Shown here: piece by piece, positions 25,110 to 34,101 of the stretch
How positions within the stretch are numbered: the stretch's first letter is position 1
How the letters are laid out: each line of letters begins with the position of its first letter
Origin: Antrihabitans auranticaus
GTDB taxonomy: Bacteria; Actinomycetota; Actinomycetes; Mycobacteriales; Mycobacteriaceae
DNA length: 64,000 nt
Assembly (NCBI RefSeq): GCF_016481275.1
Contig: NZ_JAEMNW010000004.1
Location: 558,001-622,000, forward strand
Direction of reading: 5' to 3'
Program-made: the position numbers and the translations under genes
The notes under the pieces: model-generated
Told to the model about the DNA's origin: nothing
What the model saw: the letters and a program-made list of their open reading frames with translations, nothing else
Database searches by the model: none

Positions 25110-25991
25110 CTACAGGGGGAGCCCGTGATCGCACGCCACCGGAATCGCATCGTCGGGGCTCAGCGCGTTCAGCACCATTTGCAGAGTTGCCGGATCGTAG
25201 GCAATGCCGAGGTGGCCGACGTTGTCAGCTGGGCAGACGCTCTGCACGGTCTGATTGATCACGTTGGGTGCGGGTGGCAAGAATCCGACCGTGTACGGGG
25301 TGATCACTTCGTCTGTGACGCTGATGATGTTGTGGTAGAGCACATTCGGCGCGGTCGGCGGGTAAGTGGCCGGATCGTTCAGCTCGTCGCATGCGGGGCA
25401 TCCGATGGACAGAAGGGGCTGCACCGCAGGGACGGCGTTTTGCAGGTACTCGATGTCGTCGAAAGCCGTCACTCCCGAGTTGGCCGCCGCCAGTCCGATC
25501 ACCCGATGTACAGTCGCCGGGTTGCGGTCGGTATAGATGCGCTGGACCGTACCGCCTTGGGAGTGTCCGATCAGGTCCACTCGGCTCGCGCCGGTCCAGG
25601 TGCGGACCTGATTAACGAAGGTTTCGAGCTGGTCGGCCGACGTGAAGAGGCTGTCGACTGCACCGCTACCGAGACTTAACGGCGTGCGGCCGTAGGTCAT
25701 CGAGAAAACGCAGTAGCCGTTGTTGGCGAGTGTCGGGGCAAGGGCAGCCCAGTTCGCGTTTTGATTCAGCGCTGTCCCATGCACAAGGACCACGGGGGTG
25801 GGATGAGTCGCACTGCGGCAGTTCGGCCGATTTGCGCCGGGCGGCGGTACATCGGGTTGGCTGATTCCGGTTGCGACAGACAGTAGAGCGTCGGTCGTAA
25901 CCGGGAACTCGGCGGCGTGCGCCGACGGCGCCATCGCCATGGCTACGGAAACAACCGCCGCAAACGCCCCCGCAATGTGGTGTGGCTTCAC
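25110..25991 (-). CDS. Secreted lipase (alpha/beta hydrolase)
   Basis: About 293 residues. Signal peptide (AGAFAAVVSVAMAMAPSAHA). HPTPVVLVHGTALNQNANWA gives the oxyanion region, LIGHSQGGTVQRIY the nucleophile Ser, YHNIISVTDEVITPYT a candidate acid, and NVGHLGIAYDP the His. Conserved Cys residues could form disulfides. The pattern fits actinomycete extracellular triacylglycerol lipases. GTG 25991 is preferred since GGAAGG lies 7 bases upstream. No foldase or transporter adjoins. Confidence 0.88.
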   Translation of the reverse strand: MKPHHIAGAFAAVVSVAMAMAPSAHAAEFPVTTDALLSVATGISQPDVPPPGANRPNCRSATHPTPVVLVHGTALNQNANWAALAPTLANNGYCVFSMTYGRTPLSLGSGAVDSLFTSADQLETFVNQVRTWTGASRVDLIGHSQGGTVQRIYTDRNPATVHRVIGLAAANSGVTAFDDIEYLQNAVPAVQPLLSIGCPACDELNDPATYPPTAPNVLYHNIISVTDEVITPYTVGFLPPAPNVINQTVQSVCPADNVGHLGIAYDPATLQMVLNALSPDDAIPVACDHGLPL

Positions 25992-26063
25992 GATGAATCC
26001 TTCCATGGGCTGATGACCGAACCGTACTGCGGCGGGACAGTAGAGGCAGCCAGTCGGACGTCG

Positions 26064-27101
26064 TCAGGCTGTGCTGTCGAGGACCATCATCATTGCTGTC
26101 GCACGAGCACGGTTCTCGATGGAATCGACGCTGAACCCGAAGTGCTGCGATAGTTTCGTGAGCCGGTGCGCGACGCTGCTGTGGTGCAGGTGCATTCGGT
26201 CGGCGGCGGTGCGGAGCGTGCCCGATTGCAGATAGATCCGAAGCGTTGCAACAAGTTCCGATCCGAACTCGGTCTCGCCCAGTGTACGGGCGCGGACGAG
26301 ATCGGGGATGGCCTCGTGCGGAAGGTTGTGGTCTGCGGCCAGTAGATTGAGTGCGCCGAGCTCGACGGCGTCGACAATCGGCACAGAGTCGGAGGCGTGG
26401 CTTCGCGCGAAGCGAGCTGTGCCGAGGTAGCGGTGGGCTTTCGATGCGGCGGCAGGAAGCGAAATCCCCACGTGCGCAACACGTGTGGTGATGGAGCTGT
26501 GGTCGGTGACGGGCAGCAGCACCTCGTCGTCGACGGTGATCGGAAGTGCCTTTCCCGCTATGGCGTCGGACGGACAGCTCAGCTCTGCGTCGGTGGCGTA
26601 CACGACGATTCGGACTGTGGCGTCGGGATCGATTCCGAGTCCGGCGCACGAGGTCAGCACCGCCAGATCGTCCATCGGGAAAAGCAGGTTGACTGTGTGT
26701 TCGGCGGGGGTGAGGGCGCGGCGCGGCTGCAGCAATATCGCCGCGGTCAGCGCCATTCGGTCGACGAGCATGTCATCGAGCGGAAGTGTCGGACCTGGCC
26801 TCTCGATCCACACGTTCCCGACGACGGCGTCGTCGATGACGACGTCTTTGATCGACGACGGCGCCAGTTGCGGTTGTGGGGACCACTTTCCGCGGGTGTC
26901 GCAGCGTCGGGGTTCCCGGCCGGCTCCGGGCCAACCAGTGACATCCATGCCCACGACGCAGTCTGCGAGAGCTGCGCTGGCCCGCATCATGGCTGCGGTG
27001 TCAGCACCGTGCCGGATGAGCGCGTCGAAGTAATCGATCACGCGTACCAGGTTCGCGGAACTCGCGTCGAGCTCCCCGAGCCGGTACATCAATCCTTGCA
27101 T
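26064..27101 (-). CDS. PucR/CdaR-type helix-turn-helix regulator
   Basis: 345 residues. The N-terminal two thirds form a GAF-like sensory region (WSPQPQLAPSSIKDVVIDDA, VGNVWIERPG). The C-terminus has the PucR HTH: LRIYLQSGTLRTAADRMHLH, HSSVAHRLTKLSQHFGFSVD. Such regulators usually activate catabolic genes. It follows the HSL-type esterase gene by 9 bases on the same strand, so the esterase is a likely target or partner; ATG 27101 or 27089 are both possible starts. Confidence 0.82.
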   Translation of the reverse strand: MQGLMYRLGELDASSANLVRVIDYFDALIRHGADTAAMMRASAALADCVVGMDVTGWPGAGREPRRCDTRGKWSPQPQLAPSSIKDVVIDDAVVGNVWIERPGPTLPLDDMLVDRMALTAAILLQPRRALTPAEHTVNLLFPMDDLAVLTSCAGLGIDPDATVRIVVYATDAELSCPSDAIAGKALPITVDDEVLLPVTDHSSITTRVAHVGISLPAAASKAHRYLGTARFARSHASDSVPIVDAVELGALNLLAADHNLPHEAIPDLVRARTLGETEFGSELVATLRIYLQSGTLRTAADRMHLHHSSVAHRLTKLSQHFGFSVDSIENRARATAMMMVLDSTA

Positions 27102-27110
27102 CTAGGAAAG

Positions 27111-28082
27111 CTACGAGGTCGAAGCCAACGTGCGCAAGCCTCGGCGAAGCGAATCCAGGGCTTCCGCATGCCCGCGCTGGCTCACTTCGGCGGTGGCGAG
27201 CAACGCTGATCCGTGAAAGGTTCCTGGATACGAGTGCAGCTCGACGCTGACCCCGGCCTGAAGTAGCCGCAGGGCGTAGTCGATACCTTCGTCGCGTAGT
27301 GGGTCGAGTTCCATCGTGCACAGGTAGGTCGGCGGGAGCCCGCTCAAATCCGTGGCCCGCGAGGGCGCGGCGTAAATCGATACGCCGGGATCGCTGGGGC
27401 CGGTGTAAGAGTCGCCGAGGTAGTACTGCCAGGACAGGATGGCGTTGGGGCGGTGCCACATCGGAGTGTCCACAAATTCGGTCATCGAGGTCGTGGTCAA
27501 CCGGTCGTCCAGCTCAGGAATTTCGAGCAGCTGGAACGCGACGGGTACGACGCCTTCATCGCGGGCTTTCAGCACGGTTCCGGCAGCGAGACCACCGCCG
27601 GCGCTTTGGCCTCCCACGGCGATGCGGTTCGGGTCGATACCCAGCTCGTCAGCGTGTGCGTGGATGAACAACAGTGCTGCGTAGCAGTCGTGCAACGGAC
27701 CGGGGAAAGGAGTCTCGGGGGCAAGGCGGTATTCGACGCTGGCCACAGCGAATCCGAGTTCGCGAATGACATCGACGCAGTACGGGTCGCTGGATTGTGC
27801 GGTGCCTATTGCGAAGCCGCCGCCGTGGATCCACAGGAGCACGGGTAGCGGTCCGACTGCGTTCTCGGGTGTGAAGAAGCGGATCGTCACATCCGGGTCG
27901 TCCCCGAGGCCGGGTACCGCCAGCTCGCGGAGGTTGACGCCGTCGAACGACAGATCGGCTAGGAAGGATTCGAGCAGGACGTCGAAAGTCGCTCGCGCAG
28001 AGGGTATATCGGCAAAGTCGACGCTCGGCAACATAGTAATTGCCGCCGCGAGCTCCGGATCGAGCGTGGGAAATGCTGTCAT
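27111..28082 (-). CDS. Alpha/beta hydrolase of the hormone-sensitive-lipase group
   Basis: About 323 residues: LLWIHGGGFAIGTA oxyanion motif, VGGQSAGGGLAAGT with the catalytic Ser near residue 160, MELDPLRDEGIDYA with the Asp, and PGTFHGSALL with the His. No signal peptide, so it is cytoplasmic; typical members cleave short-chain esters or lactones. ATG 28082 is chosen as it starts the conserved MTAFPTLDPELAAAI; a longer form from 28175 is low-complexity. Co-transcribed with the PucR regulator. Confidence 0.88.
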   Translation of the reverse strand: MTAFPTLDPELAAAITMLPSVDFADIPSARATFDVLLESFLADLSFDGVNLRELAVPGLGDDPDVTIRFFTPENAVGPLPVLLWIHGGGFAIGTAQSSDPYCVDVIRELGFAVASVEYRLAPETPFPGPLHDCYAALLFIHAHADELGIDPNRIAVGGQSAGGGLAAGTVLKARDEGVVPVAFQLLEIPELDDRLTTTSMTEFVDTPMWHRPNAILSWQYYLGDSYTGPSDPGVSIYAAPSRATDLSGLPPTYLCTMELDPLRDEGIDYALRLLQAGVSVELHSYPGTFHGSALLATAEVSQRGHAEALDSLRRGLRTLASTS

Positions 28083-28208
28083 GCGTTCATCTTGTACCGC
28101 GGTGTGCTCCACGTCACTGGGCACACGGAGGAAGTCCGACCATCGTCGTCCGACAGGCGTCGGACGATCTCGCACGCAGACGCGGTCAGAACCCTGCGAT
28201 TCTTGCCG

Positions 28209-28661
28209 TCACAGCGGCAGCGGCCGGTCCTCTACGACACTTTTCATGACGAGCGTGGAGCTGAGGCGTTGAACGCCGGGGAGGGCTCCGAGGTGTTCGT
28301 CGTACAGCTGCTGGAACGCCGGTAAATCACGTGCGATGACGCGAAGTAGATAGTCAGGGTCTCCGAAGAGTCGTTGGGCTTGCAGAATTTGCGGAGTCTC
28401 GATCGCAGCCTGCTCGAAGGCTTTGAGGATGTCCGGATCGGACGTTCGCATCGTGACGAATATGAGCGCCTCGAAGGTGAGTCCGAGGACATGGGCGTCG
28501 AGGTAGGCGCGGTAGCCGCGGATCGCACCGGACTGTTCCAGGGCGCGGAGCCGACGGTGGCAGGGGGAGAGGCTGAGGCGGACGCGGTCGGCGAGGTCCG
28601 TGAGGGTTAGGCGCCCATCCGCCTGAAGCTCCGCAAGAATCTTTCTGTCTGTTGCATCCAC
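28209..28661 (-). CDS. Lrp/AsnC-family transcriptional regulator
   Basis: 150 residues from GTG 28661, preceded by GGGGAAGA. The N-terminal HTH is VDATDRKILAELQADGRLTL, TDLADRVRLSLSPCHRRLRA; the C-terminal RAM ligand domain follows (LTFEALIFVTMRTSDP to LFGDPDYLLRVIARDL). Divergent from a LysE exporter, the classic arrangement in which an Lrp protein senses an amino acid and induces its export. Confidence 0.9.
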   Translation of the reverse strand: MDATDRKILAELQADGRLTLTDLADRVRLSLSPCHRRLRALEQSGAIRGYRAYLDAHVLGLTFEALIFVTMRTSDPDILKAFEQAAIETPQILQAQRLFGDPDYLLRVIARDLPAFQQLYDEHLGALPGVQRLSSTLVMKSVVEDRPLPL

Positions 28662-28795
28662 GAGGAAGATTCTTCCCCAAATCGACGTCGCGTGAGCAAA
28701 CTTCGCAAACATCTTTCGGGTGTTTCGTTCTAGCGTTTCTGGTAGTGGAATACGGGCCGAAGCGAGCTCGCCAAATGCGGAGGGGCTGAAGGGTA

Positions 28796-29413
28796 ATGCC
28801 AGTCGAAACCGTTGCCGCGTTCTGGGCGGTGTCGCTGTTGTTCGTGCTTACACCGGGTGCGGATTGGGCGTACGCGATCGCTGCGGGTTTGCGCAATCGA
28901 ACCGTTCTTCCCGCGGTCGGGGGAATGCTCACGGGGCATCTCGCGATGACCGTGGTCGTTGCTGCCGGAGTTGCTGCGGTGGTGGCCCGGACAACCGGTG
29001 TGCTCACGGCTTTGACGTTCTTCGGGGCGGCGTACTTGATCTGGCTCGGCGTGACGATGTTGAGGAGTTCGACTGTGCCGCAGCTCGATACGAACTTGGC
29101 GCCGAACTCGTGGATGCGGCAGGCGGCGAAGGGCATGGGTATCAGCGGCCTCAATCCAAAGGTGTTTCTGCTGTTTCTTGCGTTGTTGCCGCAGTTCACG
29201 GACACGGGTTCGAGGTGGCCTGTGGCGTTACAGATCGTCGCGCTCGGCCTGGTCCACACAGTGAGTTGTGCGGTGGTGTATACCGGCGTGGGGATGGCGG
29301 CGCGGCACGTGCTGCGTGCGCGGCCGGGGGCCGCCCAGGTCATGACCTGGATCTCGGGTGGCGCGATGATCCTCATCGGAGGGGTGCTGGTCACGCAACA
29401 GCTCAATCCTTGA
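28796..29413 (+). CDS. LysE-family amino-acid exporter
   Basis: 205 residues with about six transmembrane helices. The family signature TPGADWAYAIAAGLRNR follows the first helix, and AKGMGISGLNPKVFLLFLAL has the N-P-K motif. It probably exports an amino acid or homoserine-lactone-like solute (RhtB group). Divergent from the Lrp gene; the 134 bases between them must hold both promoters, though I see no clear long palindrome there. Confidence 0.9.
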   Translation: MPVETVAAFWAVSLLFVLTPGADWAYAIAAGLRNRTVLPAVGGMLTGHLAMTVVVAAGVAAVVARTTGVLTALTFFGAAYLIWLGVTMLRSSTVPQLDTNLAPNSWMRQAAKGMGISGLNPKVFLLFLALLPQFTDTGSRWPVALQIVALGLVHTVSCAVVYTGVGMAARHVLRARPGAAQVMTWISGGAMILIGGVLVTQQLNP

Positions 29414-29481
29414 CCAGCAAGAGCTTCCGGCAGCACACGCAGCCACGCAGTGTGACGCGTGACTCATTTGCGCCCGTAGCG

Positions 29482-29506
29482 GGTTGCAGACTTCGGTGGT
29501 GGGTAA
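29482..29506 (+). promoter_or_regulatory. Sigma-F-like promoter for the second csbD
   Basis: GGTT (29482-29485), 15 bases, GGGTAA (29501-29506), about 58 bases upstream of the csbD start. It departs from the consensus at the fourth -35 base and the last -10 base. Confidence 0.5.
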
Positions 29507-29564
29507 TCCACTGACAGCCCGCCGATCGGGCAGGGCTGACACCAACGCAGAGGGGACATACGCC

Positions 29565-29738
29565 ATGAGTGCAATCGACAAGGCAAAGAACAAGGTCGAC
29601 GAACTGGTCGGAGACGTCAAGGAGAAGCTCGGCCAGGCGACCGGTGACAAGAGCACCGAGCGCGAAGGCAAGGGTGACCAGACCAAGGCGAACCTGAAGG
29701 ATGCCGGCGAGAAGGTCAAGGACGCGTTCGGCAACTAA
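29565..29738 (+). CDS. CsbD-family stress protein (short)
   Basis: 57 residues: MSAIDKAKNKVDELVGDVKE, KLGQATGDKSTEREGKGDQT, then LKDAGEKVKDAFGN. It matches the CsbD consensus (KGK..E..G..TGD...EGKG.Q..G) more closely than the copy at 20889. GGGGACATACGCC precedes the start. Flanked by a sigma-F-like promoter and a 13-bp hairpin, it is an independent general-stress gene. Confidence 0.9.
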   Translation: MSAIDKAKNKVDELVGDVKEKLGQATGDKSTEREGKGDQTKANLKDAGEKVKDAFGN

Positions 29739-29770
29739 GTCTGCGTCGCTGTTTGCAAGACGGCGGTGAC

Positions 29771-29802
29771 ACGAGCGGCAACCCTGCGGGGTTGCCGCTC
29801 GT
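29771..29802 (+). terminator. Strong hairpin terminator after csbD
   Basis: ACGAGCGGCAACC and GGTTGCCGCTCGT form a perfect 13-bp stem with a six-base loop, 32 bases after the stop. Confidence 0.78.
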
Positions 29803-29871
29803 CGCATGTGCAAAACCCGCACCCGCGCTCAACGTGCAATGTGCGGCTCGAGATTCAAGGTTCGAAAGTCG

Positions 29872-29897
29872 GTTTGGCGCGGCTGACCAGCGGGAAC
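29872..29897 (+). promoter_or_regulatory. Possible sigma-F-like promoter
   Basis: GTTT (29872-29875), 16 bases, GGGAAC (29892-29897), 53 bases upstream of the small membrane protein gene. The -35 element and spacing match sigma-F; the -10 is degenerate. Confidence 0.35.
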
Positions 29898-29950
29898 TCT
29901 ATGTGCAGCGTGGCCACCGCAGGCCTGCGCAACGTCAGCGAGGTGCCCCA

Positions 29951-30106
29951 ATGATCGTGCTCGGTGTCATTCTGCTTCTAGTCGGCTTCATCGCCAAAAT
30001 CTCCATTCTGTGGACCATCGGTATCGTGCTCGTGGTTATCGGGCTGGTCCTGGTTCTGCTCGGTCGGACTGGCCGACCGGTCGGCGGGCGAGCCCACTAC
30101 TTCTGA
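29951..30106 (+). CDS. Small hydrophobic protein, DUF6131-like
   Basis: 51 residues: two tight hydrophobic segments (MIVLGVILLLVGFIAKISIL; WTIGIVLVVIGLVLVLLG) and a tail GRTGRPVGGRAHYF. I recall near-identical tiny proteins in mycobacteria and rhodococci (MIILGIILLIIGF... with GRPVGGRRHYW ends). Probably a two-helix hairpin in the membrane, of unknown role. It lies after a csbD unit and may share stress control. Confidence 0.75.
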   Translation: MIVLGVILLLVGFIAKISILWTIGIVLVVIGLVLVLLGRTGRPVGGRAHYF

Positions 30107-30188
30107 CCAGCTGCGCTTCTCTGTGCGCCCTCTGCGATGAGTGGCGAACTCGTGTTTCTGGTCGAGACTCGATTCGGCGACGATCTCC

Positions 30189-30217
30189 GATCCCGCCCGG
30201 CAGTTTCGGGCGGGATC
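30189..30217. terminator. Bidirectional terminator between convergent genes
   Basis: GATCCCGCCCG and CGGGCGGGATC form an 11-bp perfect stem with a seven-base loop. It overlaps the stop codon of the PTS fusion gene and follows the small membrane protein gene by 83 bases. Confidence 0.72.
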
Positions 30218-32600
30218 AGACCAGGGATCGAAAGATGTCCAGCCGAGCTCGGACTGCGCTCCCGTCCGTCATGTCGACGCAGTCGAGGAGCCAGTCCGTC
30301 GCGGTGGCGACGTGGGTTTCACGGATCGCGGCCTTCGTGAGCGGTATATGTGTCCCGCGCACTGTGAACGCTCGAATCCCCAACGCGCACATGAGCGGAA
30401 CTGCCGTGTTGTCGACGGCAAGTTCGCCGCAGACGGCGACCTTGCGTTCGCGAAATCCATCGCAGGTTGCTTTCACCAGCTGCAGCACAGCCGGATCCAA
30501 GTTGTCGGAAAGATGGGCCACCGCGGCATTTCCGCGTTCTGCTGCCATTGTGTATTGCGTGAGATCGTTGGTTCCGATGCTGACGAAGTCGACGTACTTG
30601 GCCAGAGCTGCCGCCCGGAGGGCGGCGGCAGGAACTTCGACCATGACACCGACACCGATTTGCGGGCGGCCGCCGCACCTGGCCACAGCCCAGTCGAGCA
30701 GTTTGCGTGCAGCCGTGACCTCGGCGACCGTCGTCACCATAGGGAACATCACGTTGACCCGATGGGTCAGCGCAGTGCGCGCGATCGCGACAAGCTGGTC
30801 GGACAGGAGTGTTGGAAACGTGAGTCCGTACCGCAGACCTCGGGTGCCGAGGAACGGGTTTGCCTCCAGCAGTTGCGGAACGTATGGCAACGATTTGTCG
30901 CCGCCGATATCGAGCGTGCGAATGGTGAGCGGGCGGTCCCCGAGAGTTTCGGCGATGGCCTGGTAAATCGCGGCTTGCTCGTCGATTGTGGGTGGAGTCG
31001 GTCGGTCCAGAAAGAGAAACTCGGTCCGGACCAGACCGGCGAGATCGGCGCCGTTCTCCGCCGCGCGACGCGCGTCCTCGACCGAGCCGATAGTCGCACC
31101 GACCAGAATCTCGACGCCGTCACGCGTCACTGCCGGCTCGAACGCCTGAGTCTGCGCTCGGCTCAGACGTTCGTCGAGGTCTGCCTGGCGGGATCGAAAC
31201 TTGGTGAGTGTCGACTTGGACGGGTTGACGGCGAGTTCGCCCGACGATCCGTCGAGTGCGACGACGGTTCCGGCCGCGATGTCGACTTCAGCTCCGCCGA
31301 CTGCTGGAATGCCGTTGGCTCGCAACAGGACAGCCGTGTGCGAGGTGGAGCTGCCCGCTGCCAGCACGACTCCGCTCACTCGGTCGGGATTGAGTTCGAG
31401 AACCTGGGCCGGGGTGAGGTCGCCGGCGATCAAGATGCCGGATGCGCCGATGATCGAGGGAGCAACGGTGCCGCTCAGCGCGTGCCGAACCTGCGCGCCC
31501 ACCGCTCGCACGTCTGCTGCCCGCTCGCGGATGTACTGGTCGGTGACGTAGCCGAAAGCCGCTGTCACGCGCTCGATTTCGGTAGACCACGCATGTATTG
31601 CGTTTTCGCCGGCCAAGATTCGCGCGCGAGCCCCGTCCAATAGTTCGGGATCGGTCAGCAACGCCGCGTGCACGTCGAAGATTTGTGCCGCCCCTTCACC
31701 GATCCGGTCTGCGGCCGTACGTCGGTCGTGCAACACGACGTCGGTGACAGTAGCTATAGCGGACTCGAGTCGGCGGAGTTCCTCGTCGGCACCTTGCGAT
31801 TCCTCCGGCACAGGACCGAACGAATCGTCGGCTGTCCAGGCGGGTCCGATCGCGACCCCACGCGACAGGCCGACGGTACGAGCCTTGGGAAAATTGGATG
31901 CCAGCGGCGCATTCGAATGAAGGGCGGCAACAGCTGTCACGGCGTCGTCTGCCTGAACGCCGCTCGCCCGAACTTCCACGACGTGGCCCGACCGGACGCC
32001 GAGCGTGACGACCTTCGTCAGACTGCCTGCCGAAACCCAACCCGACGCGGTGGTCGCATTGCGCACATTTACGACCGCGTCGAACTGTCCCGCTGCCGCA
32101 ACAAGTCGAGCGGCGGGCCTGGCATGCAGTCCATGCGGATCTGTGACTGTGAAATGCGCTGCGCAGTAATCAGTTTCCGTTGCATTCGATAGTTCGGGTA
32201 GCGATCGTCGCACTAGCTCCAGATGCTTGCCGACGAGTCCCTCGAGTGCACCCGCGGCAACTTCGTCCCGATTGCCGCCGCCGGCGGCGGTGATGACCCC
32301 GGCAATCAACCCCTCGACGAGCAGGGCCCGGCAGAGGGTCACGCGTTCTCGAACCTCGTCGGCGAGAAATTCGAGCACTGCGGATGTGTCCGCGATATCG
32401 GGATCCACCAGCACGACGACCCCTGCGCCGTCATCAGCACGTGCGATGGCCGCGGCGACCTGAGTGGGGTCGAGGCCGGCAGCGTCGTCGTCCAACCGCG
32501 CGGCGAGTTCGATCCGCGCCTTGGGAACGATCCTGTGCGCGAAAGAGACTGCCGCGCCCGCAAGGGCACCGTTGTACGAAACTACGACGATGCCGATCAT
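30216..32600 (-). CDS. DhaM-HPr-enzyme I fusion phosphotransferase with degenerate DhaM domain
   Basis: 794 residues. Residues 1-130 are a DhaM/EIIA-like domain, about 145-235 an HPr domain (TVTDPHGLHARPAARLV with the phospho-His), and 250-790 an enzyme I (AGSSTSHTAVLLR with the phospho-His; DFVSIGTNDLTQYTMAAERG PEP-binding signature). In dihydroxyacetone kinase systems DhaM passes phosphate from EI/HPr to DhaL. Here the DhaM active-site segment reads VVVSYNGALAGA, with Tyr where VSHS has the essential His, and the later D-x-GS region is also altered (VDPDIADTSA). No dhaK or dhaL is in the window. It may serve only as EI-HPr. Convergent with stress genes. Confidence 0.88.
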   Translation of the reverse strand: MIGIVVVSYNGALAGAAVSFAHRIVPKARIELAARLDDDAAGLDPTQVAAAIARADDGAGVVVLVDPDIADTSAVLEFLADEVRERVTLCRALLVEGLIAGVITAAGGGNRDEVAAGALEGLVGKHLELVRRSLPELSNATETDYCAAHFTVTDPHGLHARPAARLVAAAGQFDAVVNVRNATTASGWVSAGSLTKVVTLGVRSGHVVEVRASGVQADDAVTAVAALHSNAPLASNFPKARTVGLSRGVAIGPAWTADDSFGPVPEESQGADEELRRLESAIATVTDVVLHDRRTAADRIGEGAAQIFDVHAALLTDPELLDGARARILAGENAIHAWSTEIERVTAAFGYVTDQYIRERAADVRAVGAQVRHALSGTVAPSIIGASGILIAGDLTPAQVLELNPDRVSGVVLAAGSSTSHTAVLLRANGIPAVGGAEVDIAAGTVVALDGSSGELAVNPSKSTLTKFRSRQADLDERLSRAQTQAFEPAVTRDGVEILVGATIGSVEDARRAAENGADLAGLVRTEFLFLDRPTPPTIDEQAAIYQAIAETLGDRPLTIRTLDIGGDKSLPYVPQLLEANPFLGTRGLRYGLTFPTLLSDQLVAIARTALTHRVNVMFPMVTTVAEVTAARKLLDWAVARCGGRPQIGVGVMVEVPAAALRAAALAKYVDFVSIGTNDLTQYTMAAERGNAAVAHLSDNLDPAVLQLVKATCDGFRERKVAVCGELAVDNTAVPLMCALGIRAFTVRGTHIPLTKAAIRETHVATATDWLLDCVDMTDGSAVRARLDIFRSLV

Positions 32601-32760
32601 CCGCGGACCCGGATCATGCTGGGCCCGCTGCGGCTGGTTCGTCCCTTGATCTCGTCATGCCTCCTCCGGAAGGACGGTCATGACCATTGTTGCGCGCAAT
32701 CGCACCTTTGGTCTCGCCTTAGGTGAAGCGGAGACGGAACGTCGCCTGTGCGCTGGTGGC

Positions 32761-34101
32761 CTAGCCGGTCGTCGGCGCGGGGATGCTCTGCTCGAAACTG
32801 AAGACATTTCGTGGGTCGTAGGTGGCCTTCACTCGGCGCAATCGCTCGACGTGGTCGCCGTAGTATGCGTACTCCCAGTCCGAGGCGGGGGCGTTCGGCA
32901 CATTGACGTAGGCGCCGTCGCCGAACGGTCGCAGAGCACGCCAGAACTCGCCGGCCCAGCCGAGCGCCGCCGAATGTTGTGTTGGGTCGTTCCACGCGGC
33001 GCCGGGCTCGCAGTAGAAGAGAGCATCTCGGTGCGGGAATGCCGACCCGCCGGGCGGAGCGTGCCCGACCGCTCCGCCGAAGCTGGTGCAGTAGAAGTTG
33101 CTCGGCGGGCTGGGTGTGTTGGCCATGTAGTGGACGATCAGATCGATGGCCTCGTCGGGGAACGGAGTCTTGACGAACTGAGAGTGGAATTTCCAGAAGG
33201 GGAGTTCGGGCGCGCGGTCGACATGCTGGTAGATGATCGGCCACGGATCGTTCATGAAGGTGAGCTCGGGTGTGCCGATTGTCAGCAGCGACCTGAGTTG
33301 TTCGTCCAGCTCTCGGCGCGTGCCGCCGAAAAGGACGGCGGACAGTTCGATTGCGGTCGAGTCCACCTCGAGAGCGCTGGTCAGACGATTGTCTGCGTTC
33401 GGTGCGTCGCGCTGCCAGGTGCGCAGCAGTTCACCGAGATGTTCGTGTCCGGTCCACCGGGCGATCACGAACTCGACGTGGGGGAGTTCGTGCACCTTCA
33501 ACGTGTACGACGTCGCGATACCGAAGTTGCCGCCACCACCGCCGCGGCAGGCCCACAACAACTCGGCGTTGCTGTCCTCGTCGACTTTGATGGCTTTCGC
33601 TGACGAGGGTCCGTCAGCCACGACGATCTCGGTAGCAATCAGGTTGTCGCACGCCAATCCCAGGCTGCGGGTGAGCAATCCGAATCCGCCTCCGAGAACG
33701 ACACCGCCGAGGCCGACGCCTCCTTCCGAGCCGGTCGGCAAGACGAAGCCTCGTTGCCCGAGTGTCCGAACTGTCTCTTTCTGTGTGAGGCCGGTCCCGA
33801 CTGTCACCGTGCGCGCGGACTCGTCGAACTGCACGCTCTTCATCCGACTGACGTCGATGATGACGCCCCCGTCCACAGCGGACCACCCTTCGAGGTTGTG
33901 ACGCCCGCTCCGAGCCCGCAGCGCCAGCCCCTGCTCGCGGGCCCAGGTGATCGCGTTGACCACGTCTTGCGTGTCGGCGGCGAAAACGATGGCATCGGGA
34001 TAGCGGGAAAACAGGCGATTCCACCCGGTCCGCGCCGCCTCGTAATCGGGATCACCCGCACGCACTACCGCGCCGGTCAGGCGGGGCGTGGTTGTCGTCA
34101 T
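32761..34101 (-). CDS. FAD-linked oxidase, berberine-bridge-enzyme type
   Basis: 446 residues. FAD-binding PCMH-type domain: PDAIVFAADTQDVVNAITWA, RSGRHNLEGWS with the His that binds FAD covalently, then GLGGVVLGGGFGLLTRSLGL. The C-terminal BBE motif is YYGDHVERLRRVKATYDPRN followed by VFSFEQSIP. The usual bicovalent Cys segment (G.C.TVG) is replaced by EGGVGLGG, so attachment is probably through His only. No signal peptide. Substrates in this family range from sugars to alkaloids; none is indicated. Confidence 0.88.
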   Translation of the reverse strand: MTTTTPRLTGAVVRAGDPDYEAARTGWNRLFSRYPDAIVFAADTQDVVNAITWAREQGLALRARSGRHNLEGWSAVDGGVIIDVSRMKSVQFDESARTVTVGTGLTQKETVRTLGQRGFVLPTGSEGGVGLGGVVLGGGFGLLTRSLGLACDNLIATEIVVADGPSSAKAIKVDEDSNAELLWACRGGGGGNFGIATSYTLKVHELPHVEFVIARWTGHEHLGELLRTWQRDAPNADNRLTSALEVDSTAIELSAVLFGGTRRELDEQLRSLLTIGTPELTFMNDPWPIIYQHVDRAPELPFWKFHSQFVKTPFPDEAIDLIVHYMANTPSPPSNFYCTSFGGAVGHAPPGGSAFPHRDALFYCEPGAAWNDPTQHSAALGWAGEFWRALRPFGDGAYVNVPNAPASDWEYAYYGDHVERLRRVKATYDPRNVFSFEQSIPAPTTG

